This document shows, in pieces, positions 26,753 to 36,152 of a DNA stretch of 64,000 nucleotides. The stretch lies in contig CAWBKK010000005.1 in NCBI GenBank assembly GCA_963789355.1, forward strand, positions 62,001 through 126,000, given 5' to 3'. This DNA is from Gaiellasilicea sp963789355 (GTDB lineage: Bacteria > Actinomycetota > Thermoleophilia > Gaiellales > Gaiellaceae). Made by a program: the position numbers and the translations under genes. The notes under the pieces are model-generated. The model saw only the letters and a list, made by a program, of their open reading frames with translations, was not told the origin of the DNA and made no database searches. Position 1 is the stretch's first letter, and the number at the start of each line of letters is the position of its first letter.

Positions 26753-27715
26753 GTGAAAGACCAGTCCGCCGTTCCCCTCCCCCTCGAGCCGGCCCTCGCG
26801 CCGGCTCGAGGGCGTCGGCGGATCCGACCGGTTCGCCAGGTCACGCCCTATCTGCTGCTGCTCCCTGCGCTCGCCGTCATCGTCGCAGTGCTCGGCTATC
26901 CGCTCTACCGGCTCGTCACGCTCTCGTTCCAGGAGTACGGGCTCCCCGAGCTGATCGCCCACGAGGGACGGTGGATCGGGCTCGACAACTACACGGAGAT
27001 CCTCGGCGACCGCTGGTTCTGGACCGTGCTCGGCCGGACGGTGGCGTTCACCGCCGTCACGGTCGGGCTGACGATGGTCTTCGGAACGCTGATCGCGCTG
27101 CTGCTCGCGCGCCTCGGGACGTTCATGCGCCTGCTGATCACGACGGGCCTCGTGCTCGTCTGGTCGATGCCGCCCGTCGTCGCTGTGAACATCTGGAGCT
27201 GGATGATCGACTATGAGTTCGGCGTCCTCAACTGGACTCTCGCGCAGCTCGGCTTCGACTCCTACGCGCACCACGACTGGTTCGTCAACCCGATCGAGGG
27301 CTGGGCGATCATCACCGCGATCATCGTCTGGGGCGCGATCCCCTTCGTCGCGATCACGATCTTCGCCGGCCTGACGCAGGTTTCGGGGGAGATGGTCGAG
27401 GCGGCGTCGATCGACGGGGCGAGCGCGTTCCGGATCTTCCGCGATATCACGCTACCGATCCTGAAGCCGATCTTCGTCATCCTCGCGAGCCTGTCGGTGA
27501 TCTGGAACTTCCAGGTCTTCAGCCAGATCTGGATCATCCGCAACGCCCGGCCCGAGGACGACTACTTCGTGCTCAGCATCTACTCCTTCGTCGAGTCGTT
27601 CAACACGAGCCAGTACGGGCTCGGCTCGGCGATCGCGCTCGTGATGGTGCTGGCGATGCTCGTGGTCACGTTCATCTACATCCGCCAGATGGTGCGGCTC
27701 GGGGAGATCGATTGA
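26753..27715 (+). CDS. Sugar ABC transporter permease (MalF-like)
   Basis: A 320-residue permease with six predicted membrane helices, beginning TPYLLLLPALAVIVAVLGYP. The EAA loop that contacts the ATPase reads EMVEAASIDGASAFRIFRDI. GTG start ten bases after the binding-protein stop. It pairs with the following permease; the two share an overlapping stop/start. Confidence 0.92.
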   Translation: MKDQSAVPLPLEPALAPARGRRRIRPVRQVTPYLLLLPALAVIVAVLGYPLYRLVTLSFQEYGLPELIAHEGRWIGLDNYTEILGDRWFWTVLGRTVAFTAVTVGLTMVFGTLIALLLARLGTFMRLLITTGLVLVWSMPPVVAVNIWSWMIDYEFGVLNWTLAQLGFDSYAHHDWFVNPIEGWAIITAIIVWGAIPFVAITIFAGLTQVSGEMVEAASIDGASAFRIFRDITLPILKPIFVILASLSVIWNFQVFSQIWIIRNARPEDDYFVLSIYSFVESFNTSQYGLGSAIALVMVLAMLVVTFIYIRQMVRLGEID

Positions 27716-28593
27716 GCGCGCCTGCAGAGCTCGCTCCTCCCCCGCGCCGTCGCCGCCGGCGCAAGCGGACCGTGCAGCGGATCGGCCTCAACCTCCTCGG
27801 GCTCGCCGTCTTCGCGCTCATGACGTTTCCCGTTTACTGGATGGTCTCGACCGGGTTCAAGCAGGGCAACGATGTCCTCTCCTTCACGCCCCAGTTCATC
27901 CCGACCAACCCCACACTCGACAACTTCCGCGACGCGATCGACCGCGAGCTCTTCTGGTCGAGCGTGCGCAACAGCCTGATCGTCGTCGTCGCCGTCGTCG
28001 TCGTCTCGGTCGTGCTGGCGTTCCTGGCGGCGCTGGCCCTCGCCAAGTTCCGCTTCCACGGCCGCAGCGCCTTCGTCGTGATCGTCTTCGGCGTCCAGAT
28101 GGTGCCGCTCGCGGCGTTGGTGATCCCGCTCTACATCACCTTCAGCGCCGTCCACCAGGTCGACCGGCTCTCCGGCGTCGTGATCGCGTACGTCGCGCTC
28201 GTCCTGCCCTTCTGCGTCTGGACGATGCGCGGCTTCATCGCCGGGATCCCGAAGGAGCTCGAGGAGGCCGCGATGGTCGACGGCTCGACGCGGCTCGGCG
28301 CCTTCGTCCGGATCCTGCTGCCGCTCGTCGGCCCCGGTCTGGTCGCGACGTCGATCTTCGCCTTCATCCAGGCCTGGAACGAGTACATCATCGCCTACGT
28401 CCTGCTCTCGAGCGCGGACAAGCAGACGATCACGATCTGGCTCGCGAACTTCACCACCGGCACGACCCGCGGTGTCGACTGGGCGACGCTGATGGCCGCC
28501 GCAACCCTCACCGCCCTGCCGGTCGTCCTCTTCTTCATCCTCGTGCACAGGCGGATCGCCTTCGGCCTCACCGCCGGCGCGGTCAAGCAGTGA
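27712..28593 (+). CDS. Sugar ABC transporter permease (MalG-like)
   Basis: A 293-residue permease with a basic cytoplasmic N-terminus (PPRRRRRRKR) and six membrane helices. The EAA loop reads ELEEAAMVDGSTRLGAFVRI. TTG start overlapping the previous stop by four bases, so translation is coupled. Together with the preceding permease it forms the channel of the importer. Confidence 0.92.
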   Translation: MSAPAELAPPPRRRRRRKRTVQRIGLNLLGLAVFALMTFPVYWMVSTGFKQGNDVLSFTPQFIPTNPTLDNFRDAIDRELFWSSVRNSLIVVVAVVVVSVVLAFLAALALAKFRFHGRSAFVVIVFGVQMVPLAALVIPLYITFSAVHQVDRLSGVVIAYVALVLPFCVWTMRGFIAGIPKELEEAAMVDGSTRLGAFVRILLPLVGPGLVATSIFAFIQAWNEYIIAYVLLSSADKQTITIWLANFTTGTTRGVDWATLMAAATLTALPVVLFFILVHRRIAFGLTAGAVKQ

Positions 28594-30011
28594 CCGAGCT
28601 CGACCGGCTGGCGGCCGCCTGTCTCCAACCGAGTTTCCCGGGCCACGTCGTTCCGGACTGGGTCGCGCGTTGGCTGGAGCGCGGGCTCGGCGGGATCACG
28701 CTCTTCGCCTACAACGTCCGCGACCCCGAGCAGCTGCGCGAGCTGACCGGCGCCCTCCGTGCCGAACGGCCCGACCTGCTGATCTCGATCGACGAAGAGG
28801 GCGGCGACGTGACGCGGCTCGAGGCGATCCACGGCAGCTCCTATCCCGGCAACGCGGCACTCGGCTTCGTCGACGACACGACGCTGACGGAGGAGGTCGC
28901 CGCCGCGATCGCCGGCGAGCTCGCCCGCGCCGGGATCAATCTCAATCTCGCCCCCGTCGCAGACGTGAACAGCAACCCGAACAACCCCGTCATCGGCGTC
29001 CGGAGCTTCGGCTCCGACCCCGACCGCGTCGCCCGGCACGTGCGCGCGTTCGTGGCCGGCACACAGCGGCAGGGGGTCGCGGCCTGCGCCAAGCACTTCC
29101 CCGGGCACGGGGACACCTCGACCGACTCCCACCGAGAGCTTCCCGTCGCGACCGGCGACCTCGACGCCGCGCTTCTCCCCTTCCGCGCCGCGATCGCTGT
29201 GGGGGTCCAGGCCGTGATGGCCGGCCACCTCGTCGTCCCTTCCCTCGACACCGTGCCCGCGACGATCAGCCGGACGATCCTCTCCGAGCTGCTGCGGAGC
29301 GAGCTCGGCTTCGAGGGAGTGATCATGACCGATGCGCTCGAGATGGCCGCGGTAAGCGAGACGGTAGGTCTGGAGGAGACCGCGGTGCGAGCGTTGAGCG
29401 CGGGTGCCGACTCCCTCGGTCTCGGGCACGACCTGCATGAAGAGGCCGTCGAGCGGGTTCACGCCGCGATTGTCGCCGCCGTCCGCTCGGGCCGCCTCGC
29501 GGAGGACCGTCTGGAGGACGCTGCCGCTCGCGTCACCGCACTCTGCGGCTGGACGTCCCCGAGCGAACATGGCGCTGCCGACCGACGTCGCGGCGCGGAA
29601 GCCGCCAACCGTGCCCTCGCGCTGTCAGACGCCATCGCCATCGCCGGCCCGATTCTCGTCCTCGAGCTGAGGCCGGAGGCGAACATCGCGGCGGGCGAGG
29701 CCCGACACGGGCTCGCCGACGTTCTCACCGACGCCGTCTCCCTCCAGCTCCGCGAAGCCCCGGCCGATCTCGGCGCGCTGCTCGACCAGCACGAAGGCCG
29801 AAGGCTCGTCGTCGTCGCGCAGGACGCGAACCGACACACGTGGCAGGAGGAAACCGTCGCCGCAGCCGCGGCGCTTCGGCCCGATCTCGTCGTCGTCGAG
29901 ACAGGGCTGGCCGGTCCCCCGCTCGAGGACGTGCGCACGATCGCGACGCACGGCGCGGGACGGGCGAACCTGGCAGCCGCAGCCGCAGCTCTACGCGGCT
30001 CGGACGGTTGA
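28590..30011 (+). CDS. nagZ: Beta-N-acetylhexosaminidase, GH3 (NagZ-like)
   Basis: A 473-residue glycoside hydrolase family 3 enzyme. The N-terminal barrel has LLISIDEEGGDVTRLE, the NagZ-specific His/Asp loop KHFPGHGDTSTDSH, and the nucleophile Asp in VIMTDALEMAA. A C-terminal alpha/beta domain of about 120 residues is also present. NagZ releases GlcNAc from wall fragments or chitin oligomers; no signal peptide, so it acts on imported sugars. GTG start overlaps the permease stop. The stop lies two bases before the tRNA-Ala att copy, the left edge of the island. Confidence 0.9.
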   Translation: MTELDRLAAACLQPSFPGHVVPDWVARWLERGLGGITLFAYNVRDPEQLRELTGALRAERPDLLISIDEEGGDVTRLEAIHGSSYPGNAALGFVDDTTLTEEVAAAIAGELARAGINLNLAPVADVNSNPNNPVIGVRSFGSDPDRVARHVRAFVAGTQRQGVAACAKHFPGHGDTSTDSHRELPVATGDLDAALLPFRAAIAVGVQAVMAGHLVVPSLDTVPATISRTILSELLRSELGFEGVIMTDALEMAAVSETVGLEETAVRALSAGADSLGLGHDLHEEAVERVHAAIVAAVRSGRLAEDRLEDAAARVTALCGWTSPSEHGAADRRRGAEAANRALALSDAIAIAGPILVLELRPEANIAAGEARHGLADVLTDAVSLQLREAPADLGALLDQHEGRRLVVVAQDANRHTWQEETVAAAAALRPDLVVVETGLAGPPLEDVRTIATHGAGRANLAAAAAALRGSDG

Positions 30012-30012
30012 G

Positions 30013-30055
30013 TGGAGCTAGGCGGGCTCGAACCGCCGACCTCCTGGGTGCGATC
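30013..30055 (-). repeat. Displaced 3' end of tRNA-Ala(CGC): left attachment site
   Basis: 43 bp identical, base for base, to 45070-45112, the anticodon-to-discriminator part of the intact tRNA-Ala gene. It contains the T-arm and 3' acceptor strand but no 5' half. This is the displaced attachment site left when an element integrates into a tRNA 3' end and restores the gene with its own copy. Confidence 0.9.
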
Positions 30056-30621
30056 TCGTTGCATCCTGTTTCGGTTGCTCGCCAAGCGTTGTCGTTTGGC
30101 TCGCTTGGGCGGTTTCCCGGTTTCCGCCTTAGCCACTGTCGCCATCGATTGTGGCTGGTCTTTGACCGCGACTTGACCAAACCAGCCTGCGGGGGCAAGA
30201 GAGGTGACCGCCGTGGGTAGCGGCAGGCGGTCCGGTGCGATTTGGTCTTGGGCTTCTCCAGGAGCCGCCATGGGGTGATGTGGCTGTTCTAGCCATCCTC
30301 CAGAAGTCGGCCTTGTCGATGGGGTCGCCGGGCGATGCGCCCTGCCTTTGGTTGCATTCTTGTGGGGGCATCACCACCCACTTTCAAGAGGTATGCGGAG
30401 ACGGCTCGCCTCGCGCGCACGTCCGCACAAACGTGCGGACCTAGCCGCATTGCAAGCACTTTCCAGAGCAGGCACGCCGCTTCCTAAAAGCGCGCCCTCG
30501 TTCGATTCCGAGCGGGCGCACTCTGCGGACGCCGCAGTCAGCCGCACGAGTTCGTGACCCCGGCCGTCGTCGCGGGCGCACGGGGGGTCAACCGGGTAGT
30601 TCACCCGCCGCGTACGCCGCG
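30056..30621. other. Left end of island, no convincing gene
   Basis: 566 bp without a supported coding frame. It holds the paired repeats at 30161-30183, a perfect hairpin GTCCGCAC-AAAC-GTGCGGAC at 30421-30440, and a second GC-rich inverted repeat around 30487-30520. Base composition is less GC-rich than the flanking backbone near 30060-30180. No integrase remnant was found on either strand. Confidence 0.6.
30161..30183 (+). repeat. Terminal repeat of island, left copy
   Basis: Two TTGACC units 11 bp apart, followed by AA-CC. 18 of 23 positions match 44980-45002 at the other end, in the same orientation. About 106 bp inside the left att core. Paired units with a helical-turn period resemble integrase arm-type sites. 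Confidence 0.6.
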
Positions 30622-31446
30622 CTACGTCCTCTGGCCGACGGCGAGTAGGTATTCCTTCTCGAATCGTGCTCGGTCCGGCGTGCCTCGGTTCCATTCGTCG
30701 CAGAAGGAGTCGAGCGCGTCGTCAAACTCGGATTCGCGGCCGTCCTTGGCGGCGTTGGCGCGCGTCGCGATCGTCGGGCCGTAGTAGTCCTTGAAGTGCT
30801 CGCCGTAGTTGCGTGGACGCTCGAAGGCCGTGATCTCCAGCACGTCGCGCTCGAGCGTCCGCCACTCGACGCGGTCGCCCATCAACTCGCGCAGGTGATC
30901 CTCGCTGCCCCAGAGCGGGGGCGGCTGCGCGCCCGGCGGAGGCGGCGCCGCGAACGGGCCCATCGTCCGGAAGAGCGCGCCGAGCATGCCCTCGGGCGTC
31001 CAACTCAGGAGTCCGATCGTCCCGCCGCGACGGCACACGCGGATCAGTTCGTCCGCGACCGCCTGGTGGCGCGGCGCGAACATCGCGCCAATCGACGACA
31101 TCACGACGTCGTACGACTCGTCCTCGAAGGGCAAGTTCTCCGCGTCGGCCTCGACCCACTCGAGTTCGACGCCGGCCGTCTCAGCGCGCCGCCGCCCCGC
31201 CTCGAAGAGCTCCGGCGTGAGATCGCTCGCCGTAACCGAGGCTCCGCGCTCCGCTGCCGGGATCGAAGCGTTGCCGGTGCCGGCCGCGACGTCGAGGACG
31301 CGCATCCCGGAACCGATCCCGCACGCCTCGACGAGTCGTGGCCCCAACGGCAGCAGGAACGTGTCGACCATGGTCGGGTAGTTCCCCGAAGCCCACATGG
31401 CGCGATGACGCGCCTTCAGCTCGATGTCGGGAGTGATGGCTGACAT
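30622..31446 (-). CDS. Class I SAM-dependent methyltransferase
   Basis: A 274-residue methyltransferase. The SAM motif I is RVLDVAAGTGNASIPAAERG; post-motifs include WVEADAENLPFEDESYDVV and GGTIGLLSW. The UbiE/Coq5-like layout does not name a substrate. First gene inside the left end of the island, pointing towards the att site. 213 bp without a gene separate it from the divergent membrane protein. Confidence 0.88.
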   Translation of the reverse strand: MSAITPDIELKARHRAMWASGNYPTMVDTFLLPLGPRLVEACGIGSGMRVLDVAAGTGNASIPAAERGASVTASDLTPELFEAGRRRAETAGVELEWVEADAENLPFEDESYDVVMSSIGAMFAPRHQAVADELIRVCRRGGTIGLLSWTPEGMLGALFRTMGPFAAPPPPGAQPPPLWGSEDHLRELMGDRVEWRTLERDVLEITAFERPRNYGEHFKDYYGPTIATRANAAKDGRESEFDDALDSFCDEWNRGTPDRARFEKEYLLAVGQRT

Positions 31447-31659
31447 GGCCCTCCTTATTGGTCTTCAAACCGAATCGGTCTATCCGTTGCCGCCGCATCT
31501 AAGAAACGGAGTGTTCACCGGATGGAGTCGAAGTTAACACGGCCGCCGAGCCCAGGTCGCTGGGGCTCACTCGGGTCTCGTCCCGTCGGTTGGCTGGCTC
31601 GCCGCCGCGAGCCGTTCTAGGCGCGCGGGGCGTTTCTGCATGTCTTACGATGCTCCGCG

Positions 31660-32508
31660 ATGCGGCTAACGCGGTGGATGCGCGCGTATCTCGTCGCCGC
31701 GGGCGTCTTCGCCGTCCTCGCCGGGACGCTGCTCGCGCGCGGCGCCGGGCACACCGATACGCGCTTCGCGTGGACGATCGAGTCGGAGCTGACGACGGCG
31801 TTCCTCAACGGGATGTACTGGGCTGCAGCCGTTCTGCTACTCGTGTCCGCCCGCGAGCGGCGCTGGGCGTCGGCGAGGTTGGGGGCCTACGCCGGGGCGC
31901 TCTTCATGGCGCTTCTCCTCGTCGTGATGCTTGTCCACTTCGACCTCCTCCACACCGACGATCACCGATTCCTCGTTTCGTCTGGCGCCTGGGGATTCCT
32001 CACCTCGTACGCAGTCCTCCCAGCGCTCGGCGTGGCGGCGATCGCGCCCCAGCTGCGCGGGTCGGACGCGCCCTTGCCCGGCTCGGCGCCGATCCCCACC
32101 GCGGTGCGGGCGCTGTTCACATTCCAGGCTGCGGCCACCGTTTCCTCCGGCGCTGCGCTCTTTCTGTTCGCGACGCGCGCGGATACGCTGTGGCCGTGGG
32201 CGCTGACGCCGATCGGCGCGCGTGCGATCGGGGGTTGGGTGTTCGCGCTCGGCGTGGTGTCGGCGCTCGCAGCGCGCGACGCTGACTGGCGGCGCGTCCG
32301 GTCGGTCGCCGCCGCGTATGCGGCACTTGCCCTCCTCCAGGCGAGCGCGCTCGCGCGGTTCGGCGACGAGGTCGACTGGAGCCGTATCGCGGCATGGGTC
32401 TACGTCGCCGTGCTCGCGAGCCTCGCAGGCGTCGCCGTCGCCGGTGCCGCTCGCTGGCGTGGCCGCCGCCATCGGGCGGGAGCCCGGTCGGCCGCGCACC
32501 CCGTATGA
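31660..32508 (+). CDS. Six- or seven-helix membrane protein, paralogue 1
   Basis: A 282-residue, mostly hydrophobic protein of unknown function. Distinct motifs are RFAWTIESELTTAFLNGMYW, LVHFDLLHTDDHRF, WPWALTPIGARAIGGWVF and DADWRRVR. The same motifs in the same order recur in the protein at 33395-34210, so the two are paralogues. Its stop overlaps the ATG of the metallo-hydrolase, so the pair is probably co-expressed. Confidence 0.8.
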   Translation: MRLTRWMRAYLVAAGVFAVLAGTLLARGAGHTDTRFAWTIESELTTAFLNGMYWAAAVLLLVSARERRWASARLGAYAGALFMALLLVVMLVHFDLLHTDDHRFLVSSGAWGFLTSYAVLPALGVAAIAPQLRGSDAPLPGSAPIPTAVRALFTFQAAATVSSGAALFLFATRADTLWPWALTPIGARAIGGWVFALGVVSALAARDADWRRVRSVAAAYAALALLQASALARFGDEVDWSRIAAWVYVAVLASLAGVAVAGAARWRGRRHRAGARSAAHPV

Positions 32509-33152
32509 GACACGTTGCCGACGACGTCTTCCAGATCCCCTGGTTCACTACGTTCTTCAGCGCGTTCCTCGTCGGGGATGTCCTCGTCGACTCTGGGACG
32601 CGGCTCGCAGGCGGCATCGTGCTCCGCGCCGTCCGCGGTCACCCGGTGCGCGCGCACGCTCTGACCCACGTCCACCCCGACCACTCGGGCTCGAGCGCGC
32701 GTGTCTGCGAGACGCTCGGCGTGGCGCTCTGGTGCGGCGAGCGAGACGCCGCCGCGATGGAGCAGGGGATGACGAACTACCCGAAGAGCGTTCTCCACGA
32801 TCTCTTCGGCACGCTGCGCGGGCCTGGCCGCCTCGTCGACCGGCGGCTGCGCGAGGGCGACGATCTCACCGCCGGGTTCGTCGTGCTCGAAACGCCCGGC
32901 CACGCCCCGGGTCACCTCTCTTTCTGGCGCGAGTCGGACCGGACCCTACTCGCCGGTGAAATCGCGTGGAACTACGGTCTCGAGCGACGACCGCTACTAC
33001 GGGAGCCACTGCGGATCTTCAGGGGGGACGCGGCGGGGCTCAAGCGATCCGCGCGGAGGCTCGCCGCGCTCGACCCCGCAATCGTCCTTGTCTCCCACGG
33101 TCAACCGGTCAGCGGACGAGCGTTCCGCGACTTCGTCGCGCGGCTACCGTGA
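32505..33152 (+). CDS. Metallo-beta-lactamase-fold hydrolase
   Basis: A 215-residue MBL-fold protein. The zinc motif is LTHVHPDHSGS (HxHxDH), with a further His in TPGHAPGHLSFW and a C-terminal VSHGQPV. The usual bridging Asp position reads LLAGEIAWN, with Glu where GD is common, so metal geometry may differ. It sits between two paralogous membrane proteins. Substrate unknown; glyoxalase II-like hydrolases share this pattern. Confidence 0.85.
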   Translation: MRHVADDVFQIPWFTTFFSAFLVGDVLVDSGTRLAGGIVLRAVRGHPVRAHALTHVHPDHSGSSARVCETLGVALWCGERDAAAMEQGMTNYPKSVLHDLFGTLRGPGRLVDRRLREGDDLTAGFVVLETPGHAPGHLSFWRESDRTLLAGEIAWNYGLERRPLLREPLRIFRGDAAGLKRSARRLAALDPAIVLVSHGQPVSGRAFRDFVARLP

Positions 33153-33394
33153 CACTCCAGCCACCCCGGCCGCTCGCTGCGGGACGCCGGCGCCGATTAT
33201 CCGCTGTCGAGTTCAGTCGACACGGATCGCCGACCTGGTCGGCAGGACGAGGAACGACAAGTCGCCGTCGATCGCGCGAAGGTGCCGGCGCGGGGAGCGA
33301 AGCTGATCAAGCGCCACCCCCCGAGGTCTCCTAGAGTAGGTACGTGCGGGTTACGAAAGGGCGTGTACCTCCCGAATCGCGCCTGCCGGGGGAC

Positions 33395-34210
33395 ATGCGC
33401 GCGACGCTTCTCGTGGTCGCCGCGCTTCTCGTGCTCGCGGGGGTTTCGACCTTCGTCTTCGCAGACCGCACGGATGACCTCTTCGCGTGGACGATCCAGC
33501 CGCCGCTGACGGCGGCGTTCATGGGCGCCGGCTACTGGGCCACGATCGCGCTCGTCGTTCTCGCCGCCCGCGCTCCGACTTGGGAGCACGCCCGGATCGC
33601 ATTTCCGTCCACGAACCTCTTCGCCTTGCTCGTCCTCGGGGCAACAGCCCTACATTTCGACCGCTTCCATCAGGGACGACCGATCACCTGGGCGTGGATC
33701 GCGATCTACATCGCCGTGCCCGTCCTGCTTGGGTTCTTCGGCATCCGCGAGGCTCGTCGCAAGGGCCATCGGCTCGTGCGCACCGCTCGGATGCCGCTCT
33801 GGGCGCCAGTGCTCTTGGGAACGCAGGCAGCGGTCATGGTCACCTTCGGGGTGGCGCTGTTCGCCGCACCGGAGACGTTCGACATCGTCTGGCCTTGGCC
33901 GCTAACGCCGCTGACAGGGCGCGTCGTCGGTGCCTGGCTCGTCGGTCTCGGGCTCGGCGCAGCGCACAGTGCACTCGAGCGCGACTGGCGGCGCGCCCGA
34001 CCTGCGGCCGCGACGGCGATGCTGTTCGGAGCGCTCCAGCTGGTCGCCCTCGCACGATACTCTGAGACCGTCGACTGGGGCGACGGCCGGACGTTTGCGT
34101 ATGTGACGATGCTCGGATTCATGCTCGCGCTGGGCGGTGTTGGCGTCGCGTCTGGGCTTACCACGACGCACGACGTCGAGGCGCGGCGCGCGTCCGCGGC
34201 CGACTCCTGA
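33395..34210 (+). CDS. Membrane protein, paralogue 2
   Basis: A 271-residue membrane protein paralogous to 31660-32508: LFAWTIQPPLTAAFMGAGYW, ALHFDRFHQG, WPWPLTPLTGRVVGAWLVGLG, ERDWRRARP and LVALARYSETVDW align in order. The ATG at 33395 is chosen because it matches the paralogue's N-terminus; GTG 33344 would add 17 residues. Function unknown. Starts about 240 bp after the MBL-fold gene. Confidence 0.8.
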   Translation: MRATLLVVAALLVLAGVSTFVFADRTDDLFAWTIQPPLTAAFMGAGYWATIALVVLAARAPTWEHARIAFPSTNLFALLVLGATALHFDRFHQGRPITWAWIAIYIAVPVLLGFFGIREARRKGHRLVRTARMPLWAPVLLGTQAAVMVTFGVALFAAPETFDIVWPWPLTPLTGRVVGAWLVGLGLGAAHSALERDWRRARPAAATAMLFGALQLVALARYSETVDWGDGRTFAYVTMLGFMLALGGVGVASGLTTTHDVEARRASAADS

Positions 34211-34344
34211 GCGTCTGGATCAAGTTCGACCTCGGCGGCGACGGCGCGTTGGTGATTCTTGCATGCCTATCTCCTCCCTCGGTCATCGATCCGCTCTGTC
34301 ACCCGGGGGTGCTCTCTCTCTCGGCTCGTCAGGTGCGCGCCGGG

Positions 34345-34377
34345 TGGTGGGCGGCAACCCTGGGTCGCCGCCCACCA
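34345..34377 (-). terminator. Hairpin after the Ig-like secreted protein
   Basis: Perfect 11-bp stem TGGTGGGCGGC / GCCGCCCACCA with an 11-base loop, 14 bases past the minus-strand stop. No T-run, so termination is probable rather than certain. Confidence 0.55.
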
Positions 34378-34390
34378 TTGCCGTCAGGCT

Positions 34391-35209
34391 TTACCGGCTC
34401 AGGTTGACCGGGAAGGACACGAGCCGGCGGGTGGAAATGCCGCCGAGCAGGCTCTCGCCAGGCTTGCGTGCCCGTGCGAAGACGACGAGCAGCTGCTGCC
34501 TCGGGGACGCCGGGTAACCGCTCTGCCGGTTCATGGTCAGCGTCGTCCAACCATCGGTGCCCGTGGGCTGCTCCGTTTCGCTGAACTGCTCGAACGGAAC
34601 CGCTGTCCCGTAGACGAGCGCACCCTGAACCGCGCGACCGCCACAGGCGGAGACGTGGAAACGTACCGTCAAGGTGCCAACCGAGCCCCCGACCGGGGAC
34701 GGGGAGATGCCCTGGCCGTCAATGACGAGCCGCGCCGGTGGGGAGACCGACGTCACGGCGATAGGTCCTGTGCCGGCAGGGCAGCCGGTTGCCGGAGCCG
34801 GCGGCGGCGCGACAGCCCTATCCGCGACCACAGCGGTAGGCGTCGTCGTCCGGGCGGTAGCACCATCGCTATTCCTGGCGGTGACACGAACCCGAATCGT
34901 GTTTCCCTCGTCGGGGTTCTTCAAGGCGTAGGTCTTCTCGTTCGCCCCACCGATCGCGGAGCAACTGCCGCCATCCCTGTCACAACGCTGCCATTGATAG
35001 GCGAACGTAATCGGAGCCGGACCTGTCCAGGTGCCGTTGTTCGCAGTCAGCGTCTCACCCTCGCGGGCTGTTCCGGAGATCGTCGGCGGTGCGGTGTTGA
35101 CCGGTGCTGCCTGACTGGCCGCCGAACCGACGCTGGCCAGCGCAACCGCAAACGCTGTCATCACCAACAAGACGAGCGATCCCGCCAGCCACGATTTCTT
35201 GTTTAACAT
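34391..35209 (-). CDS. Secreted protein with Ig-like domain
   Basis: A 272-residue exported protein. Signal peptide: MLNKKSWLAGSLVLLVMTAF and an Ala-rich end. Residues about 38-135 form one Ig-like repeat of the kind common in actinobacterial surface proteins (PTISGTAREGETLTANNGTW and FAYQWQRCDRDG). The C-terminal half is unassigned and has paired Cys residues. AGGGGCGACAT context gives a ribosome site at the ATG. Function unknown, presumably extracellular. Confidence 0.8.
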   Translation of the reverse strand: MLNKKSWLAGSLVLLVMTAFAVALASVGSAASQAAPVNTAPPTISGTAREGETLTANNGTWTGPAPITFAYQWQRCDRDGGSCSAIGGANEKTYALKNPDEGNTIRVRVTARNSDGATARTTTPTAVVADRAVAPPPAPATGCPAGTGPIAVTSVSPPARLVIDGQGISPSPVGGSVGTLTVRFHVSACGGRAVQGALVYGTAVPFEQFSETEQPTGTDGWTTLTMNRQSGYPASPRQQLLVVFARARKPGESLLGGISTRRLVSFPVNLSR

Positions 35210-35682
35210 GTCGCCCCTTTTCGGTAAACGTCATCGAACGATGACCGTCTCGATATAGGCGCTCATTCCAGAGAAATGTTGGACGACATTCAAACCTTCA
35301 CAAAGCGAAAATGCTTTGCTCATTTGTGGCTGCAAGGTCTAGCTCGATTTCAGCAGCTTTGCGAAGGACTGCTGCTGGCTTGCGCCGCTCGTACGCCCTG
35401 GAGTGCTCGACGGTATGCACCGTACGGGGTTGCCCTGCCCGGCTCCCCGCCCGGTGGCAGACCAAGGGTTCGCGCTCGATGACCCCCGTCTCCGGAGCCG
35501 AACCCTCAAGCCTGAACCCCGAAGCATTCGACCCTACGGCGCTGGCTCCAGGTCGGATACGCGAGTCTAAGACGTGCGTCCCCTTCACCACAGCACGCTC
35601 TTCTCCGACCAGGGCCCGCATCCCTTGGATGCTCCCGGAGCCTCGATTTGGTGAGTCCGGACAGGAGGGTTATCGTCGCCGG
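35210..35682. other. Non-coding stretch with a repeat shared by both islands
   Basis: About 470 bp with no supported gene. The AT-rich start (35220-35300) is probably the promoter of the secreted protein. The second half contains the structured repeat copy at 35459-35568. Confidence 0.5.
35459..35568 (+). repeat. Structured repeat shared by both islands, copy A
   Basis: Matches 61642-61792 in order: CCAAGGGTTCGCGCTCG, GAACCCTCAAGCCTGA, ACCCCGAAGCATTCGACCC and GGATACGCGAGTCT. Its left arm AGGGTTCGCGCTC can pair with GAGCCGAACCCT. Both copies lie on the plus strand upstream of a gene. Confidence 0.65.
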
Positions 35683-36147
35683 ATGAGCCGGATCGAGGCG
35701 CGCCTCGAGGATCTGGGGCTGACATTGCCCGCCCCGATGAATCCTCCGGGCAACTTCAAGCTGGTCAACGTCTACGGCGACCTCGCCTACATCTCGGGGC
35801 ACCCTGCGATCGACGGCTCGACCGTTCTTGCGCAGGGTGTCGTGGGTCGCGACTTGACAGTCGAAGCAGGGTACGAGGCAGCGCGGCTGGCTGCGCTATC
35901 GATCATCGCGTCGCTCAAACACGAGCTCGGCGATCTCGACCGCGTCAAGAGCTGGCTGCGGGCCGTCGGCTACGTCCAGAGCGCGCCGGAGTTCCACGAC
36001 AACGCGAAGGTCGTGAACGGGTTCAGCGACCTGATCATCGAGATCTGGGGTGAGGCCGGACGGCACGCCCGCTCCGCGCCCGGGCAAGGGCCTTCGCCGC
36101 TGAACGTCCCGGTCATCATCGATGCGATCGTCGCCGTTGCCGAGTAG
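35683..36147 (+). CDS. RidA (YjgF/UK114) family protein
   Basis: A 154-residue member of the RidA superfamily, longer type (YjgH-like with N-terminal extension). Pattern: LAYISGHPAIDGST, VGRDLTVEAGYEAARLAALSI, LDRVKSWLRAVGYVQS and a C-terminal PLNVPVIIDAIVAVAE. RidA enzymes deaminate reactive enamine/imine intermediates; the usual catalytic Arg near the end is not obvious, so activity is uncertain. GGAGGG lies 17 bases before the ATG, too far for a standard ribosome site. Confidence 0.85.
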   Translation: MSRIEARLEDLGLTLPAPMNPPGNFKLVNVYGDLAYISGHPAIDGSTVLAQGVVGRDLTVEAGYEAARLAALSIIASLKHELGDLDRVKSWLRAVGYVQSAPEFHDNAKVVNGFSDLIIEIWGEAGRHARSAPGQGPSPLNVPVIIDAIVAVAE

Positions 36148-36152
36148 GTGTC

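Noticed and set aside
30487..30520. tRNA-like T-arm (TTCGATT flanked by inverted arms)
   Set aside because: The arms do not give a 7-base T-loop with a 5-bp stem and no other tRNA arms are present; kept only as an inverted repeat.
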